Shown here: one piece after another, positions 34,145 to 43,600 of the stretch
How the letters are laid out: every line of letters starts with the position of its first letter
Numbering within the stretch: the stretch's first letter is position 1
Origin: Methanomicrobia archaeon
Lineage (GTDB): Archaea > Halobacteriota > Syntropharchaeia > Alkanophagales > Methanospirareceae
Direction of reading: 5' to 3'
NCBI GenBank assembly: GCA_016930255.1
Contig: JAFGHB010000031.1
Coordinates: 1 to 48,265 of the forward strand
Length of the DNA: 48,265 nucleotides
Made by a program: the position numbers and the translations under genes
Notes under the pieces: model-generated
What the model was told of the DNA's origin: nothing
Databases searched by the model: none
Seen by the model: the letters and a program-made list of their open reading frames with translations, nothing else

Positions 34145-35449
34145 ATGGTCGGTCGTGACGCCAGCCAGAAGAAAATGGGGTTCAATGCCACGTGGTCTAT
34201 GGCAGTTGGGGGCATGGTGGGCGGCGGTATTTTCTCCGTCTTGGGCGTTGTAATCGCCATCGCAGGACAATGGGCATGGCTCAGCTTTGTGATCGGCGGC
34301 CTGATTGCGCTGGCAACGGCTTTTGCCTATTCTCAACTGGCAGAGCAGTTTGGCGAGGGGGGAGGCGCGTTTACATTCCTGCGCGAAATCCACCGCGAAG
34401 GCTTCGCAGGCAGCCTCTCCTGGGTGCTCATCTTCGGGTACACACTTACCATTTCTGTCTATGCATTTACCTTCGGGCATTACCTGGAACACCTCGTTGG
34501 ACTTGGACCGTGGTTTCCCAGAGTCTGTGCCGTGGCGATTATCGGAGGGTTGATCGCGGTGAATCTGCGGGGAGTGGGAGATGCGTCCGACGTGGAAATC
34601 GTGACCGTTTGGGGGAAGCTCTTGGTGCTGATCGGGCTGGCCGCCTTTGGACTATGGCAGTGGAAGCCAGCGCTACTTACACAGGGTATTCAGGCTAAAG
34701 GACCGATGGCAGCGATGTTAGGCGCGGCGTCTGTCTTCATGGCTTACGAAGGGTTCCAACTGCTGACCTACGATTACGATGACATCCGCAACCCGAAGAA
34801 GATACTGCCTCGCGCTATGCTGACCGCAGTCGTTGTCGTGATCTTCGTTTACGTGGGTGTTACTCTGGGTGCGGCAATGCTCGTTGGAGCAGGAACGATT
34901 ATCGAGCAGCAAGAGGTAGCTATTGCCGTGGCAGGTGAGGCTGCGCTTGGCACGTTAGGTCTATTGCTAGCAACTATTGCCGCGCTCTTCTCCACCGGTT
35001 CGGCCATTAACGCAACACTTTTCGCCACGGCACGGTTGACGTGGGATGTCGCCCAGGACAAGGAGTTGCCTCCGGCTCTCGGACACGAAAACCAGAATGG
35101 CATACCAGACCGCGCAGTGCTCATTATCGGAGGCACCGGGACGCTCTTGGCTATCATCGGCTCACTCGAGATTTTGGTAGAAGCGGCAAGCTTGGTGTTT
35201 CTATTCACCTTTGCCACCGTAAACACACTGGCTTTCCGGCAGATTAAACACCGGCGATGGTGGGTGTTTGCTGCTGGCGCAGCGGGGGCCAGCGTAGCCG
35301 GAGCGTTTCTATGCTGGCGCCTCATGCACGTGGCCCCAGTTGCCTTGGGATTACTGGCTTTTCTCGTGCTCATAGCCCTCGTAGGGCGCCCGTTTATCTT
35401 GCGTTACTCTCAATCGCGGAAAGGGAATTTCATGAGTGGAACTATATGA
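34145..35449 (+). CDS. APC-superfamily amino acid permease
   Basis: A 434-residue membrane transporter with about 12 helices. The first helix has the APC hallmark MAVGGMVGGGIFSVLGVV; other landmarks are AYSQLAEQFGEGGGAFTFLR in helix 2-3, FMAYEGFQLLTYDYDDIRNP (the conserved substrate/sodium region), and ATARLTWDVAQDKELPP. It imports amino acids by proton or sodium coupling; substrate unknown. ATG 34145 is chosen because GGAGGAAAGGAG lies directly upstream. The gene is flanked by direct repeats A and B, suggesting it arrived or was bounded by recombination. Confidence 0.9.
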   Translation: MVGRDASQKKMGFNATWSMAVGGMVGGGIFSVLGVVIAIAGQWAWLSFVIGGLIALATAFAYSQLAEQFGEGGGAFTFLREIHREGFAGSLSWVLIFGYTLTISVYAFTFGHYLEHLVGLGPWFPRVCAVAIIGGLIAVNLRGVGDASDVEIVTVWGKLLVLIGLAAFGLWQWKPALLTQGIQAKGPMAAMLGAASVFMAYEGFQLLTYDYDDIRNPKKILPRAMLTAVVVVIFVYVGVTLGAAMLVGAGTIIEQQEVAIAVAGEAALGTLGLLLATIAALFSTGSAINATLFATARLTWDVAQDKELPPALGHENQNGIPDRAVLIIGGTGTLLAIIGSLEILVEAASLVFLFTFATVNTLAFRQIKHRRWWVFAAGAAGASVAGAFLCWRLMHVAPVALGLLAFLVLIALVGRPFILRYSQSRKGNFMSGTI

Positions 35450-35499
35450 CTTGACTATACGAGTCCAAGGATATTGTTGGGAAAAATGAAAGGTCAGGT

Positions 35500-35643
35500 T
35501 CAAACTGTTTCTTCTTCCTTTCTCCTTTCATCCTCTGCCTTTCTTTTTTTGTAGCTCTCTACAAGTTTTATTAACTCATCCAAACTGGGGTGATTTAATT
35601 CGTCTCCTGTGTCTAAATCCGTCCAGCTCCAAAGTTCTCTCAT
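35500..35643 (-). CDS. 47-residue charged small protein
   Basis: The minus strand from ATG 35643 encodes 47 residues starting MRELWSWTDLDTGDELNHPS, with a helical charged tail (LVESYKKRKAEDERRKEEE). I recognise no family. A TATA box (AATATTTAA on plus, 35660-35668) sits where it would give an almost leaderless transcript, and a T run follows the stop. It lies between the permease and repeat B. Confidence 0.6.
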   Translation of the reverse strand: MRELWSWTDLDTGDELNHPSLDELIKLVESYKKRKAEDERRKEEETV

Positions 35644-35659
35644 TCGTACATCCACCAGT

Positions 35660-35668
35660 AATATTTAA
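35660..35668 (-). promoter_or_regulatory. TATA box of the 47-residue gene
   Basis: The minus strand reads TTAAATATT about 20-25 bases before ATG 35643. Confidence 0.5.
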
Positions 35669-35703
35669 TGACCCTGGATGTTAAAGTTAGCCTTTATATA
35701 AGG

Positions 35704-35832
35704 AAAGTTAAACATCTGATCCCCATTTATCCTTAACCAGCTTTTTTACCGTTTGCTCAGGCAAAGACAGGATTCTGAGCAGATTTTCTGACGGTCTGCT
35801 ATCTCAACGTGGCAATAAAGTGGTTTTTGCAG
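35704..35832. repeat. Direct repeat, copy B (right of permease)
   Basis: Second copy of the element at 33753-33886, same orientation. On the minus strand it contains an intact coding-like tail, LRILSLPEQTVKKLVKDKWG, ending in a stop at the left edge. It may be the end of a lost gene duplicated with the permease. Confidence 0.8.
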
Positions 35833-35845
35833 CGCAACGTTGCGC
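35832..35845. repeat. 14-bp perfect palindrome after cbiP
   Basis: GCGCAACGTTGCGC lies about 43 bases beyond the cbiP stop, abutting repeat B. It could be part of a transcript end structure or a protein site. Confidence 0.4.
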
Positions 35846-35887
35846 GTGCGTGTCATGCAGCCCTATCCACTAACGCAGCTTCTTCTT

Positions 35888-37453
35888 TTATTGCAAGCCA
35901 TCGCGGAGCACGATTTCATACAGCTTGTCCATATCGATACTCCCCCGCACGAGGTCTGCTAATTTGTTGTATTCGTTATCCCAATTTATTCCCGCCGTGC
36001 TCTCGCCTCTATTTTTGGCTGCTGAACGTACTGGTACTGCAGTGGGCAATCCTTTCTTCGCCCGTATATAATCGAGAAACGCTTGCCTGAAGTCATCGTT
36101 GTCAAAAATACCGTGGATATACGTCCCAATGACGTTGCCAAAAGCCGCGCCGCCACTTTCGTTCGGCACCGCCTTACCGGAACGCTCGACGATCGTGAAT
36201 GCCGGTTTCACGCCTTCTTCAGAGAAATACGTCCGGCCCATATGTATCTCATAGCCCGCGATTTCGCCCTGGTAAAACGCTAAATCCGCTATCGCACGCA
36301 CCTGGTTCGTCATCTTCAGGTCATGGCTCTCGAAGGTTGTGCGCGCGGGCAGCAAGCCCAGGCCTTCGAGCTCGCCAAGCGTGGATTCCACACCCTCTGG
36401 ATCTATTAAGGACTCGCAAAGCATCTGATAGCCGCCGCAGATGCCAAAGACAACGCACTTGCCGGTTCTCGCCTTCTCCACTATCTCCGACGCGTATCCG
36501 CTCTCTTTAAGATACGAGAGGTCGCTTATCGTATTCTTCGAGCCCGGGATGATTATCACATCGGGTTCGCCCAGTTTATCGCCTTCACCCACATACCGGA
36601 GCAAAACGTCATTCTCCGCTTCTAACGCGTCGAAATCGGTGAAATTCGAGATACGGGGCAACTGAACGACTTTTATCAGTATTTCTCGTTTCTCGCCGTG
36701 TCTCATACCCTTTATCTGCCCCGTTTTGCCAGATAACGATACGGAGTCCTCTTCTTGTATCCTTATATCCTGGAAATAGGGTATGACGCCGAGCACGGGC
36801 TTACGGGTTCGTTTCTCAAGGAACTCCAGTCCCGGCTTGAGTATCTCCAGGTCACCGCGGAACTTATTTATCAGAAACCCCTTCAGTAGCTCTCTCTCGT
36901 CTTCTTCGAGCAATTCAAGCGTCCCCACAATCGAGGCAAATACCCCGCCTTTGTCTATATCGCCGAGGAGCAGTACCGGCGCATCCAGCAGTTTCGCTAT
37001 GCTCATGTTCACAATGTCGTTCTCACGCAGGTTTACCTCTGCCGGGCTTCCCGCACCTTCGATTGCCACGATCTCGTTCTCGCGATCGAGCTTCTCAAAG
37101 CACTCCTTTATGAGTGTCAGCGCGGCCGACTTGTATTCGTGATACTCCTGAGCTGTCATATTGCCCACCGGCCTTCCGCGCACGATGACCTGAGCGCCGA
37201 CGTCGCTTGTGGGCTTCAACAGAATAGGGTTCATCTCCACAGTCGGCTCTTTACCTGCCGCGAAAGCCTGGAACGCCTGCGCTCGCCCTATTTCAAGGCC
37301 GTCTTTGGTGACGTACGAGTTGAGCGCCATATTCTGCGATTTAAATGGTGCAACCCTGTAACCATCCTGCAGGAATATGCGGCAAAGTGCTGCCACTATC
37401 ACACTCTTCCCTACGTGCGAGCCGGTGCCCTGCACCATTATCCTTTTCGCCAT
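35888..37453 (-). CDS. cbiP: Cobyric acid synthase
   Basis: A 521-residue glutamine-dependent amidase that converts four side chains of adenosylcobyrinate diamide to amides. The ATP-binding N-terminus reads IMVQGTGSHVGKSVIVAALC, followed by VAPFKSQNMALNSYVTKDG. The C-terminal CobQ-type GATase has VIIPGSKNTISDLSYLKESG, the nucleophile cysteine in VFGICGGYQML, and the histidine in GTYIHGIFDND. ATG 37453, with AGGGTAAAA upstream, is preferred over 37471. It follows cbiA by 40 bases and ends the block. Confidence 0.95.
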   Translation of the reverse strand: MAKRIMVQGTGSHVGKSVIVAALCRIFLQDGYRVAPFKSQNMALNSYVTKDGLEIGRAQAFQAFAAGKEPTVEMNPILLKPTSDVGAQVIVRGRPVGNMTAQEYHEYKSAALTLIKECFEKLDRENEIVAIEGAGSPAEVNLRENDIVNMSIAKLLDAPVLLLGDIDKGGVFASIVGTLELLEEDERELLKGFLINKFRGDLEILKPGLEFLEKRTRKPVLGVIPYFQDIRIQEEDSVSLSGKTGQIKGMRHGEKREILIKVVQLPRISNFTDFDALEAENDVLLRYVGEGDKLGEPDVIIIPGSKNTISDLSYLKESGYASEIVEKARTGKCVVFGICGGYQMLCESLIDPEGVESTLGELEGLGLLPARTTFESHDLKMTNQVRAIADLAFYQGEIAGYEIHMGRTYFSEEGVKPAFTIVERSGKAVPNESGGAAFGNVIGTYIHGIFDNDDFRQAFLDYIRAKKGLPTAVPVRSAAKNRGESTAGINWDNEYNKLADLVRGSIDMDKLYEIVLRDGLQ

Positions 37454-37493
37454 TTTTACCCTATTTTCCATTCAATTCACTCGTATTTCAGAT

Positions 37494-38897
37494 TCACAAG
37501 CGACATTTCGCAGCTTCTAGGAAACGGAGGAACGCTTTTTCGTTTCCCACAGCATGAAGGTGCGTGTAGGATGCGAGCGCGTTTTCTCTGATGATTCCGT
37601 CCCGCTTGCTCTCTATTCCGACACCTTTTAGAAGTTTATAGGCGAAATCCACACCTGTGTCAGCATTGACATCCAACGTTGAGTAATGGAACTCGTGTCC
37701 CCGGAATCTCTCCCCTTTTCTGAAGAGAAGGCAGTCACTTACAGAGACCGCTTCGACATAACCCACCGCCTGAAGCCTCCCTGTTAGCTTTGCGGACCCT
37801 TTGAATAAGCCGAGCATTTCCCGGCCTTCGAGTTGCTCAAGGCAGTAAAGCAAGCCGCCGCACTCTGCGTAGAGCGGAGTCCCTTGCTGGATCGCCTCGG
37901 CAAGCTTCTCCCTCAAAGAGGCATTCTCTTCGAGCTGTTCTGCGTAAAGCTCCGGGTAGCCGCCACCTAAGTAGAATGCATCAGCATCAGGTAAAGAGTC
38001 CCGAAGCGGAGAGAAGGGGACGATTTCAGCCCCGAAATCTTGCAGGACCTCTAAGTTCTCCGGATAGTAGAAACAGAACGCTTCATCCATCGCTACCCCC
38101 GCTCTGACGCCATCAGCAGCCCTTAATTGGGACCCAGGCTCTGCAGCACTTGGGATCTCAACTTTCGTCGCCTCAAACAAAGCGTCCAGGTCTATATTCT
38201 TCTCTACGAGCCTCGATAGGTCATTCAAGAGGGAGCGGTCAACTTCGTGAGACATGTATAATCCTAAGTGTCTCTCCGGAATTCTCACGGCTTCATCCCT
38301 GGGAATAACTCCAAAAACCCTCGTAACTCCTCTTAAAGAGTCTTCGAGTAGCTCTCTGTGCCGTTCACTTCCCACTCTGTTTAAGACGACACCCGCAAGC
38401 TTGAGCGATGGGTCATAGGTCTTGTATCCGTGGACCAAGGCGGCAACGCTCCCCGCAAGCTTAGAGGCGTCAACAACAAGGACTATCGGTATATCGAGGA
38501 GTTTCGCAAGGTGAGCGGTACTCCCCTCTCCACCGGCGGAAGAGCCATCGAAGAGGCCCATGACGCCCTCCACAACGTTCACCGCAGCCACGTTCATCCT
38601 GAACGTTCGAAGAATGCCAGAAGCCGGCATCATGAACGTGTCGAGATTTCTTGATGACTTTTCTGCGGCGAGTGTGTGTAAACTGGTGTCTATGAAGTCA
38701 GGACCCACTTTGAACGGCTGGACTTCAAGTCCTCGATGACGGAACGCGGCGATAAGCCCGAGAGAGACCGCAGTCTTCCCCACGCCACTCTGCGTCCCCG
38801 CAACTACGAAAGCCGATTTCATACTCGGGCATTTTGTGATGGTCCTCTTAACCTGTTCGAGTCTTTCAGGGCGGATCATGGCTTCTATTCTCGTCAT
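37494..38897 (-). CDS. cbiA: Cobyrinate (or Ni-sirohydrochlorin) a,c-diamide synthase with PII-like leader
   Basis: A glutamine- and ATP-dependent a,c-diamide synthase. Core from residue 26: FVVAGTQSGVGKTAVSLGL, VQPFKVGPDFIDTSLH, and a CobB/CobQ GATase with ECGGLLYCLEQLEG and the final histidine in FRGHEFHYSTLD. Next to cbiP it fits cobalamin synthesis, but methanogen relatives also have CfbB for coenzyme F430 and the two cannot be separated by eye. Uniquely, residues 1-20 (MTRIEAMIRPERLEQVKRTI) match the N-terminus of the PII protein GlnK1 at 14 of 20 positions. There is no stop between them and the core. AGAAGG immediately precedes ATG 38897; the alternative start ATG 38822 has no ribosome-binding site. 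It starts 6 bases after pdxT. Confidence 0.9.
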   Translation of the reverse strand: MTRIEAMIRPERLEQVKRTITKCPSMKSAFVVAGTQSGVGKTAVSLGLIAAFRHRGLEVQPFKVGPDFIDTSLHTLAAEKSSRNLDTFMMPASGILRTFRMNVAAVNVVEGVMGLFDGSSAGGEGSTAHLAKLLDIPIVLVVDASKLAGSVAALVHGYKTYDPSLKLAGVVLNRVGSERHRELLEDSLRGVTRVFGVIPRDEAVRIPERHLGLYMSHEVDRSLLNDLSRLVEKNIDLDALFEATKVEIPSAAEPGSQLRAADGVRAGVAMDEAFCFYYPENLEVLQDFGAEIVPFSPLRDSLPDADAFYLGGGYPELYAEQLEENASLREKLAEAIQQGTPLYAECGGLLYCLEQLEGREMLGLFKGSAKLTGRLQAVGYVEAVSVSDCLLFRKGERFRGHEFHYSTLDVNADTGVDFAYKLLKGVGIESKRDGIIRENALASYTHLHAVGNEKAFLRFLEAAKCRL

Positions 38898-38903
38898 CCT
38901 TCT

Positions 38904-39506
38904 TCAAAGAAAAGTTTCAAGGAAATAATGATGAATTCTTCTATCGTCCGTGAGTTCGGGATGGAACGAGAGCGCAAGTAGATTCCCCTGCTGCGCCGCG
39001 ACGGTGTGCTCATCGAACGTTGCTAAGACCTCCACATTTTCGCAGGTGCGTGTAATCGCAGGCGCTCGGATGAAGACTGCATGAAACGGCTCTTCAAAGA
39101 TGCTCATCTTCAACGACACCTCAAATGATTCACGCTGCCGCCCAAATGCGTTCCGCTTCACCGTTACGTCCATCAAGCCGAGCAGTGGCTGGCCGGTCTT
39201 TGCAACCTCCTCATCGCCCTCTTTCGCCAGCAGGACGAGTCCGGCACAGGTGCCTAAAATTGGTATATCCCGTTCCGCAACAGCCGTTTTGATTTCCTCA
39301 ATGATATGTTCACGCTGCATGAGCCGCCCGATCGTGGTGCTTTCACCGCCCGGAATCACGATGGCGTCGCACGACTCGACCAACCCCCGTTGTTTTATCT
39401 TCAGCACCTCGCCGCGCTCGCCGCGCTCTGCTAACGACTTCTCCAGTGCCACGACGTGCTCCTCTACCGCCCCTTGTATCGCGATTACGCCGATTTTCGT
39501 TGTCAT
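38904..39506 (-). CDS. pdxT: Pyridoxal 5'-phosphate synthase glutaminase subunit
   Basis: A 200-residue glutaminase that feeds ammonia to PdxS for vitamin B6 synthesis. Family motifs are IGVIAIQGAVEEHVVAL, IPGGESTTIGRLM, the nucleophile in GTCAGLVLLAKEG, FIRAPAITR, and the catalytic His-Glu pair in SFHPELTDD. Length normal. pdxS is not in the window. It lies 39 bases after carA and 6 bases before cbiA, on the same strand. Confidence 0.95.
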   Translation of the reverse strand: MTTKIGVIAIQGAVEEHVVALEKSLAERGERGEVLKIKQRGLVESCDAIVIPGGESTTIGRLMQREHIIEEIKTAVAERDIPILGTCAGLVLLAKEGDEEVAKTGQPLLGLMDVTVKRNAFGRQRESFEVSLKMSIFEEPFHAVFIRAPAITRTCENVEVLATFDEHTVAAQQGNLLALSFHPELTDDRRIHHYFLETFL

Positions 39507-39545
39507 TGCTGGTTCTCTCTGGATTTCCCCCCCCGATTGTTGGAG

Positions 39546-40631
39546 TTACACTCCTTTTTCCGTGTACTTCACCAACCCGTCAAAGAATCGCTGCTCCGTG
39601 TCCCACGGCCCAGGACTCGCTTCCGGATGATATTGCACGCATTGTACGCCCAGATAGGGATTCTCAAAGCCTTCCACCGTCTGATCATTCGCATTTATCT
39701 GCGTCAGCGTGGCTTTGCCCTCCATTGTGTCCTTATCAACAGCGAAACCGTGATTCTGCGCGGTGATGTACACGCGCCCGGTCGTGAGATCCTTCACCGG
39801 CTGGTTCGCACCGCGATGCCCGAACTTCAGTTTATAGGTATCGCAGCCCAGCGCAAGCGCTATGATCTGCAACCCGAGGCAAATGCCGAAGACGGGGATT
39901 TCACCCACGAACGTTTTCACGAAATTCAGCGCATTCCTGCCGCGCTTCGGATCACCAGGCCCGTTTGAGAGCAGCAGTGCGTCCGGTTCCGCAGCTCGTA
40001 GCTCTGATTCAGTCGCAGTAGCGGGAAACACGAAAATATCCCAATTTCGCTTCGCTAAATTATTCAACATATTCCTTTTTATGCCCAGATCGAGCACCGC
40101 GATTCGTTTTGCGCCCTCGTTACCAGGTATTCTGTAGGGGTTCCTGCAGGAAACCTGCTCGATCAAATCAAGCTCTGAGATATCCGGCTGGTTAATCGCG
40201 AGTGCTAACGCCTCTTCCGCCTCTTTCGTGGCACCAACGTGCAAGCATGCTTTCATTGTGCCGTACTCGCGCGTCTTTCGCGTCAACATCCTCGTATCGA
40301 TCTCGCTGATCCCTGGCACGCCTTCTTCTCGCAGGAATTCGTCTATACGTCGCGTGCTCTTGTAATGAGACGGAAACTCACATCGCTCACGGATCGCAAA
40401 GCCCTCTACCTTTATGCCGTCCGACTGGAACTTTGCCCCGCTCACACCGTAGTTACCCACCAGCGGGTAGGTGAGCATTAAGATCTGTCCTTTATACGAG
40501 GGGTCCGTCAGAGCCTCTTCGTAACCCGTAAACGGCGTTGCAAAGACGAGTTCGCCAATAGCCGTGCCCTCTGCTCCGAACCCTTCTCCTTCCACTACCG
40601 TTCCGTCTTCCAGTGCAAGAATTGCTTTCAT
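39546..40631 (-). CDS. carA: Carbamoyl phosphate synthase small subunit
   Basis: A 361-residue subunit that hydrolyses glutamine and passes ammonia to CarB, for arginine and pyrimidine synthesis. N-terminal domain: ALEDGTVVEGEGFGAEG, FTGYEEALTDPSYKGQI. Class I GATase: LLSNGPGDPKRG, nucleophile C in FGICLGLQIIALALG, and FHPEASPGPWD-like QYHPEASPGPWD with the catalytic His/Glu. Its start overlaps the carB stop by four bases (ATGA), so the order carB then carA is certain and translation coupled. Confidence 0.96.
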   Translation of the reverse strand: MKAILALEDGTVVEGEGFGAEGTAIGELVFATPFTGYEEALTDPSYKGQILMLTYPLVGNYGVSGAKFQSDGIKVEGFAIRERCEFPSHYKSTRRIDEFLREEGVPGISEIDTRMLTRKTREYGTMKACLHVGATKEAEEALALAINQPDISELDLIEQVSCRNPYRIPGNEGAKRIAVLDLGIKRNMLNNLAKRNWDIFVFPATATESELRAAEPDALLLSNGPGDPKRGRNALNFVKTFVGEIPVFGICLGLQIIALALGCDTYKLKFGHRGANQPVKDLTTGRVYITAQNHGFAVDKDTMEGKATLTQINANDQTVEGFENPYLGVQCVQYHPEASPGPWDTEQRFFDGLVKYTEKGV

Positions 40632-43600
40632 TTCACGCTTTCTGCAAAATACTCATTTATTGACTTTACTTCGATTTTCCCGCCGCTCTCTTTCATCTCC
40701 ACGATCGCAGAAGCAGCAGCCTTCGCCGCCTGCATCGTTGTTATATACGGAACATCAAGGTCAATACACGTCTGTCGTATCTGATAGCCATCCTTATGCG
40801 ATTGCTTATCCGTCGGTGTATTGATCACCAGCATTATTCCCCGCGCCTGCATCATCTCCACCACGTTTGGCGAGCCGTGCTGAATCTTCTTCAATTCTCC
40901 CGCGTCGATCCCGTGCTGTTTTAGATAGTCCACGGTGCCTCCCGTTCCGACGATTGAGAGCCCCACGTCCTTTAACGCTCGTGCGATCTTCACAATATCC
41001 GCCTTATCATCGTTGCAAACCGAGATAAAAACCGTACCGCCACTGCTCGACGGTAAGGGATTAGCCGCTGCACGTTCCGCTTTGAAAAACGCCTTGCCGA
41101 ATCCGTAATCAATGCCCATCACCTCGCCTGTGCTCTTCATCTCAGGACCGAGGATGATGTCAACGCCCTTGAATTTCGAGAACGGCAGGACAACCTCCTT
41201 CACTGCTACATGCCTGAATACTCGTTTCTTTACGTTTAAATCGCGTAATTTGTGCCCCAGCATCACCTTCGCCGCGAGCTTCGCCAGTGGAATGCCCGTT
41301 GCCTTCGCAACGTACGGTATCGTTCTACTCGACCGAGGATTTACCTCCAGCACGTAAACGACGCCGTCTTTTACCGCCATCTGGATGTTGAGCAACCCCT
41401 TTATATGCAGCGATAGCGCTATTCTCGTTACATAGCCCCTTATTCTCGTAATTATATCGTTAGATAATGATTGCGGTGGTATGACGCACGTAGAATCGCC
41501 TGAATGAACGCCTGCCTCTTCTATGTGCTCCATGATCGCACCGATCAGCACCTCTTCCCCATCACATACCGCATCGACATCGATCTCCGTGGATTTCTCC
41601 AGGAATTTATCGATGAGTACCGGTTTCTCCTTTGATACACGAACCGCCTCGCGCATGTATCGTTCCAGTTCGCTATCATCGTACACTATCTGCATTGCCC
41701 GTCCGCCCAGCACGTACGAAGGACGAACAAGCACAGGAAAACCTATCCGCGCTGCTACGTCTTTCGCACCGCCCACGGACGTTGCATAGCCGCTTTCAGC
41801 TTGTGGAATCCCCAATTGATGGAGTAATTTGCTAAAGCGCTCCCGATCTTCGGCTACATCCATATGTTCCGGGTCCGTCCCCAGAATTACCGTTTTCGCC
41901 CCTAGCCTTTCCAATTCCTTCTTTAGTGGCACTGCTAAGTTGACTGACGTCTGACCGCCGAATTGCACCATCACACCCTCGTAGTTCTCCTTCTCTATAA
42001 CGTTCATCACATCCTCAAGCGTCAGGGGCTCGAAGAAGAGCTTATCTGAGGTATCGTAGTCTGTGGATACGGTCTCCGGATTGTTATTGATGATGTGCGC
42101 CTCGATTCCCTCTTCCTTTAACGCTTTAACCGCATGTACGGTGCAGTAATCAAACTCAATCCCCTGCCCTATCCTGATAGGCCCTGCGCCAATGATCAAT
42201 ACTTTCTTTCGAGTTGAGGGCTTCAACTCGCATTCATCCTCATACGTGGAATAGAAATACGGTGTTTTCGCCTCGAATTCCGCGGCACAGGTGTCCACCA
42301 TCTTATAGGTAGGAATAACCCCTTGTTCTCTCCTGAGGTCGCGTATTGCCTCACTGCTTCTGCCCGATAGCCGCGCAATCTGCTCATCAGCGAAGCCCAT
42401 CCGTTTCAGGTTCTTCAACCGTTGTGAATCCAAATCGTTCCCCGTTTCCAGATCCGACTCGGCACACACGATTCTCTCGAGCTTCCGGATGAAGAACGGA
42501 TCGATACCGCTCAGCTCTGCGATCTCCTCCACGCTAAAACCGCGTTTCAGTGCCTCGTAGAGTGCATAAATACGGTCGTCCGTAGGTGTTTCTAAAAGAT
42601 AGCGCAGCTCCGTTTCTGACCACGCATCATAGCCAAAGCCGAAGCCTTTATCGACATCCAGGGAGCGGAGTGCTTTTTGCAGCGCTTCCTCAAACGTCCG
42701 TCCTATCGCCATCACCTCGCCCGTGCTCTTCATTGACGTCGTCAACGTCCTGTCCGCCCCCGGGAACTTATCAAACGGCCAGCGCGGTATCTTCACCACC
42801 ACATAATCGATCGCCGGCTCGAAGGACGCCGGGGTCTCTTTCGTTACATCGTTCCGTATCTCGTCGAGCTGGAGCCCGATGGCTATCTTCGCCGCTACGC
42901 GCGCAATGGGATAGCCTGTAGCCTTTGACGCGAGTGCAGAAGATCGAGACACACGCGGATTCACCTCGATTACCCGGTACTCACCTTCCTTCAAGGCAAA
43001 TTGGATATTGCAGCCGCCTTCAACTTCTAACGCACGTATTATCTTTATCGCTGCAGACCGCAGCATTTGATGATCTTCATCAGATAACGTCTGTGAGGGC
43101 GTAACCACGATTGATTCGCCCGTATGAATGCCGATTGGATCGAGGTTCTCCATATTACAGATGGTGATACAGGTATCCCGAGCATCGCGCATCACCTCGT
43201 ACTCTATCTCGTTCCACCCAAGCACGCTCTCTTCCACCAATACCTGGTGGATTCGCGAAACCTGCAGGCCGTAGGATACGATCGCTCGTAGATCTCCCAG
43301 TGTCCTCGCTATCCCGCCTCCCACGCCGCCTAAGGTATATGAGGGCCTAATGATGACGGGAAGGCCCAGCTCGACCGCAACTTCCTCTGCCTCCGCCATA
43401 GAACGAACGGTGAACCCTCTTGGAATTGGTTCATTTATGCGTTCCATCGTTTGCTTGAACCGTTCGCGGTCTTCTGCATTGTATATGGCCTCTAACGGTG
43501 TGCCGAGAACTTGTACGTTGTACGTGGCTAAAGTCCCAAGCTCCGCTAATTCCGCGGTTATGTTCAATGCCGTTTGTCCACCTAAACCAGCAACTATACC

